Assembly: GCF_002575655.3 (NCBI RefSeq)
Contig: NC_053040.3
Span: 154,567,148 to 154,631,147 of the forward strand
DNA length: 64,000 nt
Source: Aegilops tauschii subsp. strangulata
Taxonomy: Eukaryota > Streptophyta > Magnoliopsida > Poales > Poaceae
Direction of reading: 5' to 3'
Position 1 is the first letter of the stretch, and the number at the start of each line of letters is the position of its first letter. Under the pieces are notes generated by a model that ran no database searches, was not told the DNA's origin, and was given only the letters and a program-made list of their open reading frames with translations. Position numbers and translations under genes: made by a program. Positions 22,524 to 34,031 of the stretch are shown here, piece by piece.

Positions 22524-25180
22524 TGTAACATCCCAAATTTTCAATTTGAAATGTTATACATTAGATCATCATGCATAACATATTTTATTGCATTTTGTTT
22601 TGCGATCCTAGAAATTGTACGCAACTCGAGGACCCACGGAGAGAGTTGGGGATTTCGTTATTTTCATACTTTGGGTTTTCTCAAATTTTGAAAATAGGAT
22701 CATTTGTTTTAATTATTTTTCTCTCCGAAAATATTTCATATCAAAATATATGAGAGGGGATAAAATGACTTCTCCACAAATAATGAAATATTGGAGGACA
22801 AATATTAAAAAACAAATATTTGATTTTATTTGATTATTATTTGATTTAGGAAAAATACGCGTTTCTCAAAATTGCATTTAGGCCCCAAATAAATGTTCAT
22901 CTTGTCCGGCTTGATTTTAGAAGTCGGGGAAATTTTGTTTCAGGATTTTTGGAGTCCGTTTAATATTTCTTTATTTGTTTTTCTGCGCGAAATTATTTAA
23001 AAAAAACGCGAACCGACCTTGGGCCGTATTCGGCCAGGACTCCGCCCGACCAGGCCTTTATAAGGCGCCGCCCCGAGCCCGTCAGCCCACCCGAGCCCCG
23101 CGCCAACCCTAACCCTAACCGCCCCCGCCGCCGCCGCCGCCCGCCGTCCCGCCGCCCGACGCCGGAGCCGCCGCCGCCGACTCGCCGGACGCCGCCACCC
23201 CGTCCCGCCGGACCCCGCCGCCGACCCGCCGGACGCTGCCGCCCTGTCCCGCCGGACCCCGCCGCCCCACGCCGGAGGTAGCCGCCGCCCCCGCCGCCGG
23301 CAGTTTTCCTCGACAGAACCGTACTGTTTTTCCGCCGGTTTTTCGTTCGGTTTTGTTAAAAATAACTAGATCTGTTTTTTTCGGTTTCGTTTATTTAGCG
23401 GACGTTCGTCCGTACATTCGTTTTAACGAACGGTTTTCGTTTTTTTTCGCAGACAGCGAACGTTCGTTCGTTAGCCTGTTCGTCCGTTTTTCCTTTTCTC
23501 GGATTTTCCGCGATTATTTCTGATCACGATTTCCGATCTGTTTTTCGTTCTAGTATAACTTTTCGCTCGTTTATCGGAATCAGGCGATTCAAGCGCCTAG
23601 AGTTTCGTCTCGAAACCCTCTTTCTGTTTAACCAACTCAAACAAGTTTTTGCTACTGTAAAATTTGAATTAGGTCCAGATTAGTAAACGAAGCTTGTTTC
23701 TTTCGCCGTTTGACTTTCGTTGCTTCGTTTGATTTGATTCTTTTTGCAACCGGAGTTCTTAAGTTGAACTTTCTGGTTAGATTTATTATTTGAGTTTTAC
23801 CTGTGCATTAGACGAGTACTTATTGTATGCTTGTTTGTTTGCGATAGAGTACCCGGAGTGCGCCGCTTGCTACTTAGAATCCCTAGGTTTCACGGATCAT
23901 CAGCAAGGCAAGTAATACTTTGATCATACCTCTTTTCATTCCCAGTTTTATTGCATTAGATCAATCCTCAAACAATTGCATGATTAGGATCTGATTAAAT
24001 TGTGGGTTGGGAAGTAGCTGATGAGGTAGAATCTATTGCCCTGTTTATTACCAAACCCTTGGGAGTTACTTCTACGTTTGCTTATATTGCTATGCTATGC
24101 TAGTAGACGTGGATTGGGTGAGTGTATCCATGACAGATGTGAGATTGTTAATTAAAGGTTCAATTTAAGGTGGCTACTTAAACACACATCTGGGTGGATT
24201 GAGGCACCTGGGTATTCTAGCGATTGCCTGTTTTTTTTATGGACCGCCACCCAGGCTCAAAGGGATCATGAGATTATTCATGCTAGAAACTTCCGTGTGC
24301 AGCCACAAGCTATTATGGGCTCTAGCATAGTTGATTAAGTTGTGTGAACTCTTACAGTGGTAGACTAGCAGATGTAGGGGTTGTAGGTGGTACTGTCTAC
24401 CCGATTGTAAGGTGCAAACGCTTCTGAAAGACTATGTCTCGGTCATCCGTTTCTCAAACATCATGTAGTGCGAGAATCCCAACGGAGGAGATCGAGTCTT
24501 GTGGGAAAAAGTGCGCAAACCTCTACAGAGTGTATAAACTAATCATGGTTAGCCGTGTCCCCGGTTATGGACAACTTGAGTGTCTAGTACTTGGATTATC
24601 ATATGAATCTCATCATGTTACTTTAATTAATTTTGTTGGGATTAATGTTGAAACTTAATTGGGATTGAGATGGTGTCACCCATTCTCAATGTTTAACAAC
24701 CACCAAGATAGTAAATAAAATTTATTCCTTTGCAGTAGGGAAAAATTGGCTTTTCGCAAAACTGTAACCATAGAGCTTTCCACCAGCCAAATATGCATGT
24801 AGTATAGCATTATTCTATTCATTACTCTCTATGTGTTACATTGCCAGCATATTCCATGTGCTGACCCGTTTTCGGGCTGCAACGTTTCATGTTGCAGACT
24901 TTTCAGACGACGAGTAAGGTGCCTTAGGTCGTGGTTCTATACTCAGTGATGCCGTTGGAGTTGATGGACTCGCTTATCTTCCAAGTCTTCCGCTGTTATC
25001 GTTTTTAGATGGCCTTAAGCCATATTTATTGTATTAAGTTCTCTTTTGAGACATTCGATGTAATAAGTGTGTGATTGCTACTCTGTTATAAATCCTTCGA
25101 GTACTGTGCGTGTCAGCATTATTTATCCAGGGATGACACTGATGCACAGAGACTTGACCGTCTGAGGTCTGGTCGCTACA
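22524..25180 (+). repeat. Copy A 3' LTR
   Basis: 2,657 bases from TGTAACATCC to GGTCGCTACA, uninterrupted, with a TATA-like box at 23057-23065. It is followed by the ATTTT duplication and then by the LINE ORF2 frame. Confidence 0.93.
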
Positions 25181-25434
25181 ATTTTCTTGATTGGGCTCAT
25201 GAAGTTAATGGAAACTACTCTGTCAAATCCGCGTACCGTGCTCTCGTGACTCTCAAAGAGTGTGCAGCTCTAGAGGAAGGGGCGGCTACAAGCACCTCAC
25301 AGACGGAAGGACAGATGTGGAAGCGACTATGGAGGCTTAAGGTGTTGCCTAAAGTGCGCGTATTCTGGTGGCGAGTTGTTAGAAAGATTCTGCCAGATGA
25401 ATGCACTCTTCGGCATAGACATATACAACCACTT
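25181..25434 (+). pseudogene. LINE ORF2 fragment: start of the zinc-binding region
   Basis: Resumes the LINE frame interrupted at 5701. The bases 25181-25185 are the duplicated target; from 25186 the frame reads LDWAHEVNGNYSVKSAYRAL and then WKRLWRLKVLPKVRVFWWR, the signature of the region between RT and RNase H in plant LINEs (zf-RVT type). It is cut at 25434 by a small retroposon whose 17-base target copy (25418-25434) is also LINE sequence. Confidence 0.88.
25418..25434 (+). repeat. 17-base target-site duplication of the small retroposon, left
   Basis: GACATATACAACCACTT, repeated exactly at 26721-26737. The length is typical of endonuclease-primed (L1-like) retroposition. Confidence 0.95.
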
Positions 25435-26720
25435 TTTTTAGAAAAGGAGGATGACCCCCGGCCTCTGCATCTGGGAGATGCATGCGGCCACTTTATTGAT
25501 TATTCTCAAGGACCTTACAAAGTATTACAACAATATGCCTGAATCCGCCATCTTGGCTACATATGCCACTACTCGTATCCATATGATGAAGGGGTGCTAG
25601 CTGGGCCAAATACCCAGACCACTCACCTAAGCATATCATCAAAAGCCAGAAGCCCCAGCCGAGCCACATACCGGGTCTAGGGCATAAACTGGTCTGACGC
25701 ACTCACAAGTGTCGTCGCCGCCATCTTCCACATGTCCGTCTTCAGACCAGATATTGAGGCTTTTACCTTGTCAGGCCACTCTGCCATCGACGCCACCATG
25801 ACGCCGGACAACTACCTCCTCCTGCGTGAGTCCACCACCGCGCATCGGGCGCCGAGTCTCCACTGCGCCACGCCGCCGAGATCCGCCGTCATCAATGTGT
25901 AGGATGAAGCACCGCCCCACCAAAAAATACGCCCACTGGTCACTCGATCCCGTGTACGCCTCCAAGAATGACGCCCCCAAGGAGGAAACGACACCAATGC
26001 GCCGCCGTCATCCGATCTACTGATCTAGGATTTCCCCCGGAGGTAGCGGATAGAGGTCTGGAGCTTCACCACGGCGATGCCTTCAAGAAGGTAATGACAC
26101 AAAAGAGTGCCGCCAAGGCCGGTCTTGGCATCAAGCCGAGAACGAGGTTTTCACCCGGATCCGCTCGAAGAACCTCCATCAAGCATCGTGTGCACAGGGC
26201 GCCGCCGATCTGAGCCGCCACACATCGAGCAAGCCGCACCGGCCAGATCAGATCTGTCCGGAGGGAAAACCACGCATGGCGACGACCCAACCCCCAGGCT
26301 CTCCATGCCGCCACCGCTGATCCGAGGTCAGATGGTCCATCGCCGCAGACCCGGCCGCCGCCGCCGAACGAAGCCAAGGCCGCTGCCAGACGCAGGGCCG
26401 GCCGCCGCACCCGCCACCATCGCCTCCCTAGGCCGAGGCCGCCGCCGGTCAAGGCAGGCCCGCCACGCCACCAAGGCCAGATCGGCCGTGCCACCACACG
26501 CCGCAGGGCTCCGCACCGCCCCCATGGCGCAGGAGAGAGGAAAGGCCCCCGCCACCGCCGTCAGCCCCCGAGCTATAGGCCGGCGGCGTCCTTCGGCGAC
26601 GGCGGATGGAGGGACAGAAGGAAGGGGAGCCCCCAGCGGCTAGGGTTGGGATCCCGCCCGAGTCGCCCGAGCGGGGGCGACGCGGGGGGAGCGGGGCGAG
26701 ATGGAATCCGTCCCCGTTTT
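25435..26720 (-). mobile_element. Non-autonomous retroposon, LINE-mobilised
   Basis: A 1,286-base insert between perfect 17-base duplications. A T-rich left end (reverse of a short A tail) and a GC-rich right end show minus orientation. Near its 3' end an inverted repeat TGCATCT...AGATGCA (25466-25482) could form a hairpin next to the tail. Most of the right two thirds is GC-rich with CGCCGC-type repeats, so long open frames on both strands (for example 26107-26643) are composition effects. No endonuclease, RT or gag motif is present, so it must have been moved by another element's enzymes. It could be a LINE derivative or a retrotransposed non-coding transcript; I cannot name the family. Confidence 0.8.
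25466..25482 (-). repeat. 3'-terminal hairpin of the retroposon
   Basis: TGCATCTGGGAGATGCA: seven-base arms around a three-base loop, about 30 bases from the A-rich 3' tail of the minus-strand element. Comparable 3' hairpins in other elements are recognised by partner LINE reverse transcriptases. Confidence 0.6.
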
Positions 26721-26737
26721 GACATATACAACCACTT

Positions 26738-27580
26738 AGTAGATGCAAAGTGTGTTTGGCAATGGATGAGGATTTGATGCACGCCTTAGTGCATTGCACT
26801 CATGCGAAGATGTTCTAGGAAGAAGCTTATGCCTGGTTGGGTGTGAGTCGGCCACGGCTACACCCGGACACGTGGGCTCGTGACATTCTGTCTGACCCAC
26901 AGTTCACGGACACTCAGAGGGCGCAGATGATTTCCGTTATGTGGGCGATCTGGCATTCTAGAAACAGAATTACGCACGACGGTGAGAAACTGGGCCCGTT
27001 GACAACTGTTCGGCGGATTAAGGAAGACATGTCCGTCTTGGAAATACCGAGTTCTGCTGCTGCTATCTTACCGGGGTACAGACGGGTGCCTCCGGAACCG
27101 GGGGTGGTAAAAATGAATACAGATGCAGCAATGCGTTCGGTCTTGGCTCAGTGTGGTGCAGGAGGAGTTGCTCGTTCTGACACTCGTTTGCTGGGAGCTT
27201 GGAGCAAACCCCATCACGGGGTTACGGATCCGTTCTTTGGTGAGACGATGGCGCTAAGAGATGGAGTTATCTTTGCAAGACTGCGCGGGTTCTCACATGT
27301 GATTGTGGAGACAGACTGCCTGGAGGTAGTGAACCTCTGGAAATCTCGCCATAATAGTCGCTCTGTTGTGGCATCTTTATTTGTAGAAATTGGTGAGCTA
27401 GCTGCCAACTTTACTTTTTTTTGTATTCAACATGTAAACAGGTCAGCCAATCTACCGGCCCATCTTTGTGCTAAACATGCATGTTCACTGATGGCAATCG
27501 AGAGTTGGACTGACACTAGACCTTCCTTCCTGCTCACTAGCCTGTTGGCTGATGATGCTAGGAGTGCCTCAGTTGAATAA
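26738..27580 (+). pseudogene. LINE ORF2 C-terminus: zinc-binding end and RNase H
   Basis: Continues the LINE after the retroposon. The frame CKVCLAMDEDLMHALVHC gives Cys/His spacing of the zinc-binding region, followed by a TAG near 26815 that breaks it. Downstream the frame is open to the TAA at 27578. The RNase H domain shows MNTDAA, GETMALRDG and ETDC with the expected acidic residues and ends near HVNRSANLPAH, the RVT_3-type RNase H of plant LINEs. The poly(A) tail of the element starts 20 bases after the stop. Confidence 0.88.
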
Positions 27581-27607
27581 AGCTCGCAAGTTTGAACGCA
27601 AAAAAAA

Positions 27608-27623
27608 AATCATCATTGGCTTG
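27608..27623 (+). repeat. LINE target-site duplication, right copy
   Basis: AATCATCATTGGCTTG, following the poly(A) run; pairs with 1350-1365 at 14 of 16 positions. Confidence 0.75.
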
Positions 27624-29817
27624 TGTTGGGACGTATACGTACGAACGTGGCCCGGTCGCGTGGTGCACAGGCGCGTCGGAGCCATGCATGGATGCTCCCT
27701 CGGGGAGATCGGTTATAATAACACCAAGTCGCAGCAGAATCGGCCTGGCAGGCTAGATCTACGGGCACGTTGTGGGGGCCGATAAACGAAGTCCGGAGGG
27801 GCTTCGTATCTGCTCTCTGCTCGTCAGACATGCATCACACTCGAGGTCGTAGTAGTACGTAACTAGAACATGGAGGCGCGCGTTGTCGCGCCCGCCAATA
27901 TTAACAAAAGAACAAAATATTTGAGCAAATTTAGTCATTGAAAAAATTAAAGAAAATTGAAAGGTTCAAAATTACAGTGTTGAATGTGGATTTGGGATGA
28001 TAATTTTGAATAATTCAAATTATGGAACGGATCGACGACTCACGTGGTCGTCACTGGCGTGCAACAATCACTTGCACCATCGGTGTTCTCCAAGAGCACG
28101 AGGAGATCTTGTTGGAGGTATTAGAGTTACAGGGCATCCTATTAGGAATGTCAATTTGGGAAATCCATGGGCTTGAAACATGAAACAAATTTGAGTTATT
28201 TCCGCCAGTCTTCAGCATGTGTATTCAGGTCAGTGGCAGATCTTTTTGAAGGTGGAATGATCGAGAGTCACTTGCTAATACCTCTGCTAGAGTGATGGCA
28301 CTTGAAGGAGGACAATACCAAGATGAGGTCTTTGGTGAACAAGATGCTAGATCTAGGAAAAAGAAAATAATTGTATGTATTCATCCATCTGTTTATTATG
28401 ATCATCGGCCTTGTGAGCAACAAGGGGCTCTTTCTTTCCCGTTACAAAAAAAGGATCACAACAACAAAGAGAAGCATTTTGACTTGGTTGCTTCTGAGAC
28501 CTAGACATCTCGTGTTGGGTTGATACTTTCTAGTTCAAGCATACAAAACCAGGCACAATAACTTACTGAATGTATATGGTGACAGTGTGAATGTATACCC
28601 TTAACTGTGTGAAAGTGTTATTCTGCTGCTGCGATGCAGATAGATCAAGCCGTGCTGGAACCTGCTAGGAAGAAAATATATTTTATTAGACACAAACAGT
28701 CATCGGCTCCTTGATCGTGTACTCGAGAATCTTTAGGCGTTTTATGCTAGTGGGGTATGTCGTGTGGCACAGATGGAATATGAACACTAAAAAATAGAGG
28801 ACAGCCGACGACAGAAAAGGATACGGTGACTGGAATAAAAAGTGAAGAGATAGCCCACAATACACAGCAAGTTAAAAGGTGCAAAGGATTAAAAATTAGG
28901 AGGAGAAAGAAGAACCACCGGTCCGGAAGCCTTTTCTGCAAATGAAGCTCTGATCCGACACCCGGTAATTACTGTCATGAGAAAATTCTAACAGGTGACT
29001 CCTCATTCCTGAACAAGTATAAATATGTAAGCAAGGAATTTCACTGATGAACAGCAGGAGGTCAGACACGAGAAATAAGGTGGAAATGAAAGTAATGAAA
29101 CGTAATACAAGCTGGATCATGCACGCGTTCCCGACCCAGCCTCTTCGCTACCGGAAATTTCAGGCGGCGCCGATTAATTGATGGGCTGATTATCCATGAT
29201 CTTCCTCCCGTAATCGTCCTTGGTCAGAGCCTAAGGAGGAAGAAGAGAAGGCGCCCAGGCCCACATGCACGTGGAGAAGCGCGGAAGCGGGAGGAATGGC
29301 GACGGGGCGGGAAGGCAGGCGCGCCGCCGCTGCGGGGAACGAGCGGTCCCTTGGGATGGGATGGGCCTTTGCGCGCATTCGGCCTCTGAAGGGCCCAATT
29401 AAGCAGAGCACGTTTAGCTCGACCTGCGGAGCAGCGGCCCGATTACGTGTGTCGTGTAGGTCGCTGACGCAGTGAAAACGCTGGGCGCTGGGTGGGTGAA
29501 TAACGGAACAATCTGGGACGTTTTTATGTTAATCTGACGGCTGACAACGTCAAATCGCTGTGGTGGCTCGTAGGTGGCTCTGTTATACTGTTTTGTAATG
29601 GGCTAATGGCTGAGGACTCCGACGCATTCCGCTAACTGTTATTTTTTCCCTGTAAAAAAACTGTTATTTTTTCAGTTACAACAGTTTTTTTTTTGAGAAT
29701 CTTCCGTTACAACAGCTAAGTGAGTAATGTAAAGAGGAATTAGCCCGGTTTAAAGCAGGTCATAGTGGAAAATAGATTAGACTTGTAACATGCATATGCA
29801 CCAGCTAATCTATGCTA
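27624..29817. other. Intergenic stretch with no recognised feature
   Basis: About 2.2 kb with mixed composition. The first 200 bases are GC-richer and CATG-containing, like the DNA just left of the LINE. No frame shows a known domain, and I see no terminal repeats or tRNA/rRNA sequence. Several homopolymer runs lie near 29640-29690. Confidence 0.5.
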
Positions 29818-30203
29818 GAGCAACTCTAACCGGACGATCCATTTCGTCCCCAAAGTCCGTTTGGATCACCGCGGACAAAAACGATGGCCCAACGCGTCGA
29901 CCCATTCCCAAAACCCGTCCGCTTCGCGTCCGCCCGGATCCATTTTCGACCCAAACTTGCGCCTGAAATGCGTCGGAGCGGACACGTCACGCGTCCCCTC
30001 TGTGTCCGTCGCGGTCCCACATGACGGCGGGCCAACAACCGAATGCGGTCATATTAATAGCGGCACCGACACCGGGCCCACGCGTCATCCAGTGGAAGCG
30101 TCCTTTTTAAATCCATGCGTGCGCGGGGGAGGGGGGTGGGGGCTCATCCACTTACACTTCCGTCCACATCCCACCACACCCTCGTGCTTCCTCGCCGACA
30201 AGC

Positions 30204-30208
30204 GAAAC
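30204..30208 (+). repeat. Target-site duplication of copy B, left
   Basis: GAAAC before the LTR, repeated exactly at 41189-41193 after the 3' LTR. Confidence 0.95.
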
Positions 30209-32991
30209 TGTAACATCCCAAATTTTCAATTTGGAATGTTATACATTAGATCATCATTGCATAGCATATTTTATTGCATTTTGGCAAATCCTCGATAAAT
30301 CCTAAGCAACTCAAGGACCCTCGGAGAGAGTTGGGGATTTTCCCGGTTTTTCATATTTGATTTTTATCAAATAATAAAACGAGGATTTTTGGTTTTAATT
30401 ATTTTTCTCTCAGAAAAAATATTTCATATTAAAATAAATGAGAGGAGAAAATATGACTTCTCCACAATAATTGAAATATTCGAGGAAAAATATTAAAATC
30501 AAATATTTGATTTTATTCGGATTTTATTTGCGATTCTAATTGCATTAAAAAAATTAGCACGTTTTCAAAACTGCATTTTTGGGCCAAAAAAATGTTCATC
30601 TTGTTCTAATTATTTTAATTAGACGGGAAAAATTTGTTGTAGCATTTTTGGATTTTTATTTCTTTTTCTGTGAATTTTTTTTAGATTCAGCGAATTAAAA
30701 AAACGCCAAGCGCGCCGACTGGGCCGAAGCCTAGCCGACGGCCCAGCCTGCCCCGCGCCCGTCTCCCTCCCAAGCACGGCTCCCGCGCAGCCGCCGAGTC
30801 CGGCTCGAGCACGCCGCCCGCCGCCGCCTTGCCCCCTCCTCCACGCCACCCCCTCCCCCTCCTATAAGTACCCCCCCCGCCCCGCCACCTCTCGTCACCC
30901 CGCCGCCCCAACCCGCACCCGCCGCCGCCGCCAGGAGCGCCCGCGCCGCCGCCGAAGACGCCGCCGCCCGCCGCCTCCCGTCGCCGCCCGAGCCCCGCCG
31001 CCCGAGCCTCGCCGCCCTCGCCGCCCCTCGCCCGACCCGCCGGAAGCCCCGCGGGAGCTACTCGCCGAGGTAGCCGAACGCCGTCGCCGTGCCCGGTTTC
31101 TAAAAAAAAACGCCCCGGTTTTTTTTCTAAACCCTAGTTTTTTTATATATAGATCGGTTTATTTTTTTTCAGTTTTATTACTTAGTGAACGTTCACCGAT
31201 TCGTTCGTTTTAATGAACGCGTTCGTCGGTTTGACGCTGTTAACGAACGTTCGTTCGTTTAACCGTTCGTCAGTTTTCTTTTTCGTCGGATTTTTCGCGA
31301 TTATTCCAGATCGCGATTTCTGATCAGATTTTCGTTCTGGTTTAACTTTTCGCTCGTTTATCGGAATCAGGCGATTCAAGCGCCTAGAGTTTCATCTCGA
31401 AATTCTCTTTCCGTTTAACCTACTCAAACAAGTTTTTGCTACTGTAAAATTTGACTTAGATCCAGATTAGTAAACGAAGCTTGTTTCTTTCGCCGTTTGA
31501 CTTTCGTTGCTTCGTTTGAGTTGAATCTTTTTGCAAACCGGAGTTCTTAAGTTGAACTTTCTGGTTAGATCTTTATTTGAGTTTTACTTGTGCATTAGAT
31601 GAGTACTTATTGTTTGCTTGTTTGTTTGCGATAGAGTACCCGGAGTGCGCCGCTTGCTACTTCGAATCTCTAGGTTTCACGGATCATCAGCAAGGCAAGT
31701 AACACTTTGATCATACTTTTCACTACCCAGTTTTATTGCATTAGATCAATCCTCAAACATTGCATGGTTAGGATCTAATTAAATTGTGGGTATTGGGAAG
31801 TAGTTGAGGTAGTACCTATTACCTGTTTTATTATCAAACCCTTGGGAGTTATTTCTACGTTTGCTTATATTGCTATGCTATGCTAGTAGACGTGGATTGG
31901 TTTTGAGTGTATCCATGACAGATGTGAGATTGTTAATATATGGTTAAACTTAAGGTGGCAACTAAAACTCACATCTGGGTGGATCGAGGCACCTGGAGAA
32001 CCCAGTGCTGCCTGTATTTTTGGATATCCCGGAGTACCCGTGCGATCATCCTATGGACCGCCACCCAGGCTCAAAGGGATCATGAGATTATTCATGCTAG
32101 AAACTTCCGTGTGCAGCCACAAGCTATTATGGGCTCTAGCATAGTTGATTAAGTTGTGTGAGCTCTTGAAGAGGTAGACTAGCAGATGTAGGGGATGTAG
32201 GTGGTACTGTCTACCCGGAGTAGAGAGTTAACGCTTCTGAAAGACTGTGTCTCGGTCATCCGTCTCTCAAACATCATGTAGTGCGAGAATCAAGCGGAGG
32301 TGATCGAGTCTTGTGGGGAAAAGTGCACAAACCTCTACAGAGTGTACAAACTAATCATGATTAGCCGTGTCCCCGGTTATGGACAACTTGAGTATCTAGT
32401 ACCTGGATTATCATGTGATTCTCATCATGTTACTTTAATTAATATTGTTGGGTTAATGATGATACTTAATTGGGATTGAGTTGGAGGTACCTTCTCAATG
32501 TTTAACAACCACCATGATAGTTAAATAAAATTTATTCCTTTGAAGTAGGGAAAAATTGGCTTTTCGCAAAACTGTAACCATAGAGCTTTCTACCAGCCAC
32601 ATATGCATGTAGTATATTATTATTCTGTTCATTACTCTCTATGTGTTGCATTGCCAGCATATTCCATGTGCTGACCCGTTTTCAGGCTGCAACGTTTCAT
32701 GTTGCAGACTTTTCAGACGACGAGTAAGGTGCCTTAGGTCGTGGTCTTATACTCAGTGATGCCGTTGGAGTTGATGGACTCACTTATCTTCCAAGCCTTC
32801 CGCTGATATCGTATTAGATGGCCTTAAGCCATATTTATCATACTTATTCTCTCTTGAGATATTCGTTGTAATAAGTGTGTGATTGCTACTCTGTTATAAA
32901 TCCTCTATTTGTACTGTGCGTGTCAGCATTACTGATCCAGGGATGACACTGGTGCACAGCAGCACAGACTGTTTGAGGTCTGGTCGCTACA
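30209..32991 (+). repeat. Copy B 5' LTR
   Basis: 2,783 bases, TGTAACATCC...GGTCGCTACA. TATA-like box CTATAAGTA at 30862-30870, followed by a GC-rich stretch and a GAG|GTAG donor-like site at 31070. Confidence 0.93.
30862..30870 (+). promoter_or_regulatory. TATA-like box of the copy B 5' LTR
   Basis: CTATAAGTA embedded in C-rich DNA about 650 bases into the LTR; the 3' LTR has the same at 39047-39055. Confidence 0.6.
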
Positions 32992-32996
32992 AAAGG

Positions 32997-33008
32997 TGGT
33001 ATCGGAGC
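32997..33008 (+). promoter_or_regulatory. Primer-binding site of copy B, one substitution
   Basis: TGGTATCGGAGC: one A-to-G change from the initiator-Met complement found in the other copies. It lies five bases after the LTR. Confidence 0.85.
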
Positions 33009-33103
33009 ACACGCTGACTGTAGGACACGACCACTAAGCTTAAACCCTAGAACATTTCTCTCTTCTCATTTCTGACTCCTCTCCACTTTCTACTCTTTTA
33101 GGA

Positions 33104-33832
33104 ATGGCGGATGCAAGGAACAAGTTCATGCAACCAGATGAAGACACGCCTTTTGGACGACACTTGAAGGAAGTCACTAAGTACTTGAACATTGGAATAC
33201 CAAGCATCACCGGAACCTACAACGCCACATTACCTGAAGAGGAGAGCTGGAAGATTCAAGTTCAAGTTCCAGGAAGGACGTTTACGCCAGTCACTGAGCC
33301 TATAAAGTTGTCATTTGAAGCACCAACCTGGAGTTTAGGGAAGAGCATGGCAGCCCACATCTCTATGGGACGCATTGGAGAAGTCTACCACAGGGAGCTT
33401 AAGGATACTATTTATCAAATTTCTGGACGCTAAGACGAGTAATGGGAGATGATTAGCACCAAGAAGGATGGATCCATTGCAGCTTTCATCCAGGAGCAAA
33501 ACCAACACATTCGTCGCCAGGAGAACCAGATGTGCTCAGACAAGATAGATCTGAAGAAGGCATTGACGAGGATCAAGGAGTTGGAGGAAGAACTCAAGGC
33601 TACACGCGAGGATTACTTGGAGGAAATCGTCGCACTAGTAGGGAAGAATGACGACCTGGAGAAGATTGGAGTATTCATGGGAAATCCAGTATCAAAAGCA
33701 GAAGATGATGAATGCGCTTGCCCGGATAACTACATCATCATCGACGACACCGACTCGGACCCCAGTGAAGATGACTTTGTTGATGAAGCTGGAGCAGATA
33801 TCATGGAGTCTTTGACTTATCAAAATTTCTAG
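33104..33832 (+). pseudogene. Accessory ORF of copy B, two in-frame stops
   Basis: Counterpart of 17190-17921. The N-terminal domain is open for 109 codons, then TAA at 33431-33433 and a second TAA four codons later interrupt it. The coiled-coil and acidic C-terminal part continues in the same frame from the ATG at 33449 to the TAG at 33830-33832. The tail motif YIIIDDTDSD is unchanged from copy A. One codon of a Lys-Lys pair before IGVFMG is missing relative to copy A. Many differences from copy A are silent. Confidence 0.85.
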
Positions 33833-34031
33833 TAGACCACCATATCAGTAGTAGTTTTCCCCATATATATAGTATAGTTCAAGCACTTTTGTAACGCTAG
33901 TTAGATCGATTGTATGCCTTGTTTGAATTGATTGAGTGATATTGATTGTGTTTGTCTCATGAGCATATGGGTAGTGTTTTCTCTCTAGACCTCATTTCTA
34001 TTCTAGACTCTCATCTTTTCTAACCTATCAG

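Larger units (their letters stand above)
5702..25180 (+). mobile_element. Chromovirus (Ty3/Gypsy, Tekay-like) copy A
   Basis: Full-length LTR retrotransposon in plus orientation: 5' LTR (split), initiator-Met primer-binding site, an accessory ORF, a single gag-pol ORF of 1,462 codons, a polypurine tract and a 3' LTR, with matching ATTTT duplications. Domain order protease - RT - RNase H - integrase and a chromodomain-like C-terminus place it among plant chromoviruses; Tekay is my best clade guess, and I do not assign a family name. Without the nested Copia element it is about 10.8 kb. The two LTRs differ by a few substitutions per couple of hundred bases in the stretch I compared, so it is not a very young copy. 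Confidence 0.92.
1366..27607 (+). mobile_element. L1-type LINE with RNase H, broken by two insertions
   Basis: Non-LTR retrotransposon reading left to right: a GC-rich 5' leader, ORF1 with a zinc knuckle, ORF2 with endonuclease, reverse transcriptase, a C-terminal zinc-binding region and RNase H, then a short poly(A) run at 27600-27609. It is flanked by 16-bp imperfect duplications. Subtracting the Gypsy element at 5702-25180 and the retroposon at 25435-26720, together with their duplicated target bases, leaves about 5.45 kb, the usual size of a full-length plant L1. Both ORFs contain stops or frameshifts, so the copy is dead. It is the oldest datable insertion of the left half of the window, because two other elements landed inside it. 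Confidence 0.9.

Noticed and set aside
26066..26643. Long open frames on both strands of the small retroposon
   Set aside because: Very GC-rich DNA with few stop codons; no start context or domain, and both strands are open at once.
28292..28504. Possible host gene fragment
   Set aside because: A 70-codon frame with no recognisable domain, and neighbouring frames are closed.
31940..32152. A 70-codon ORF in the copy B LTR, identical at 40138-40350
   Set aside because: Both are the same LTR sequence; in subtype C the frame is shifted and shortened, and in A it is not kept. Conservation here is of the LTR DNA, not evidence of a protein.
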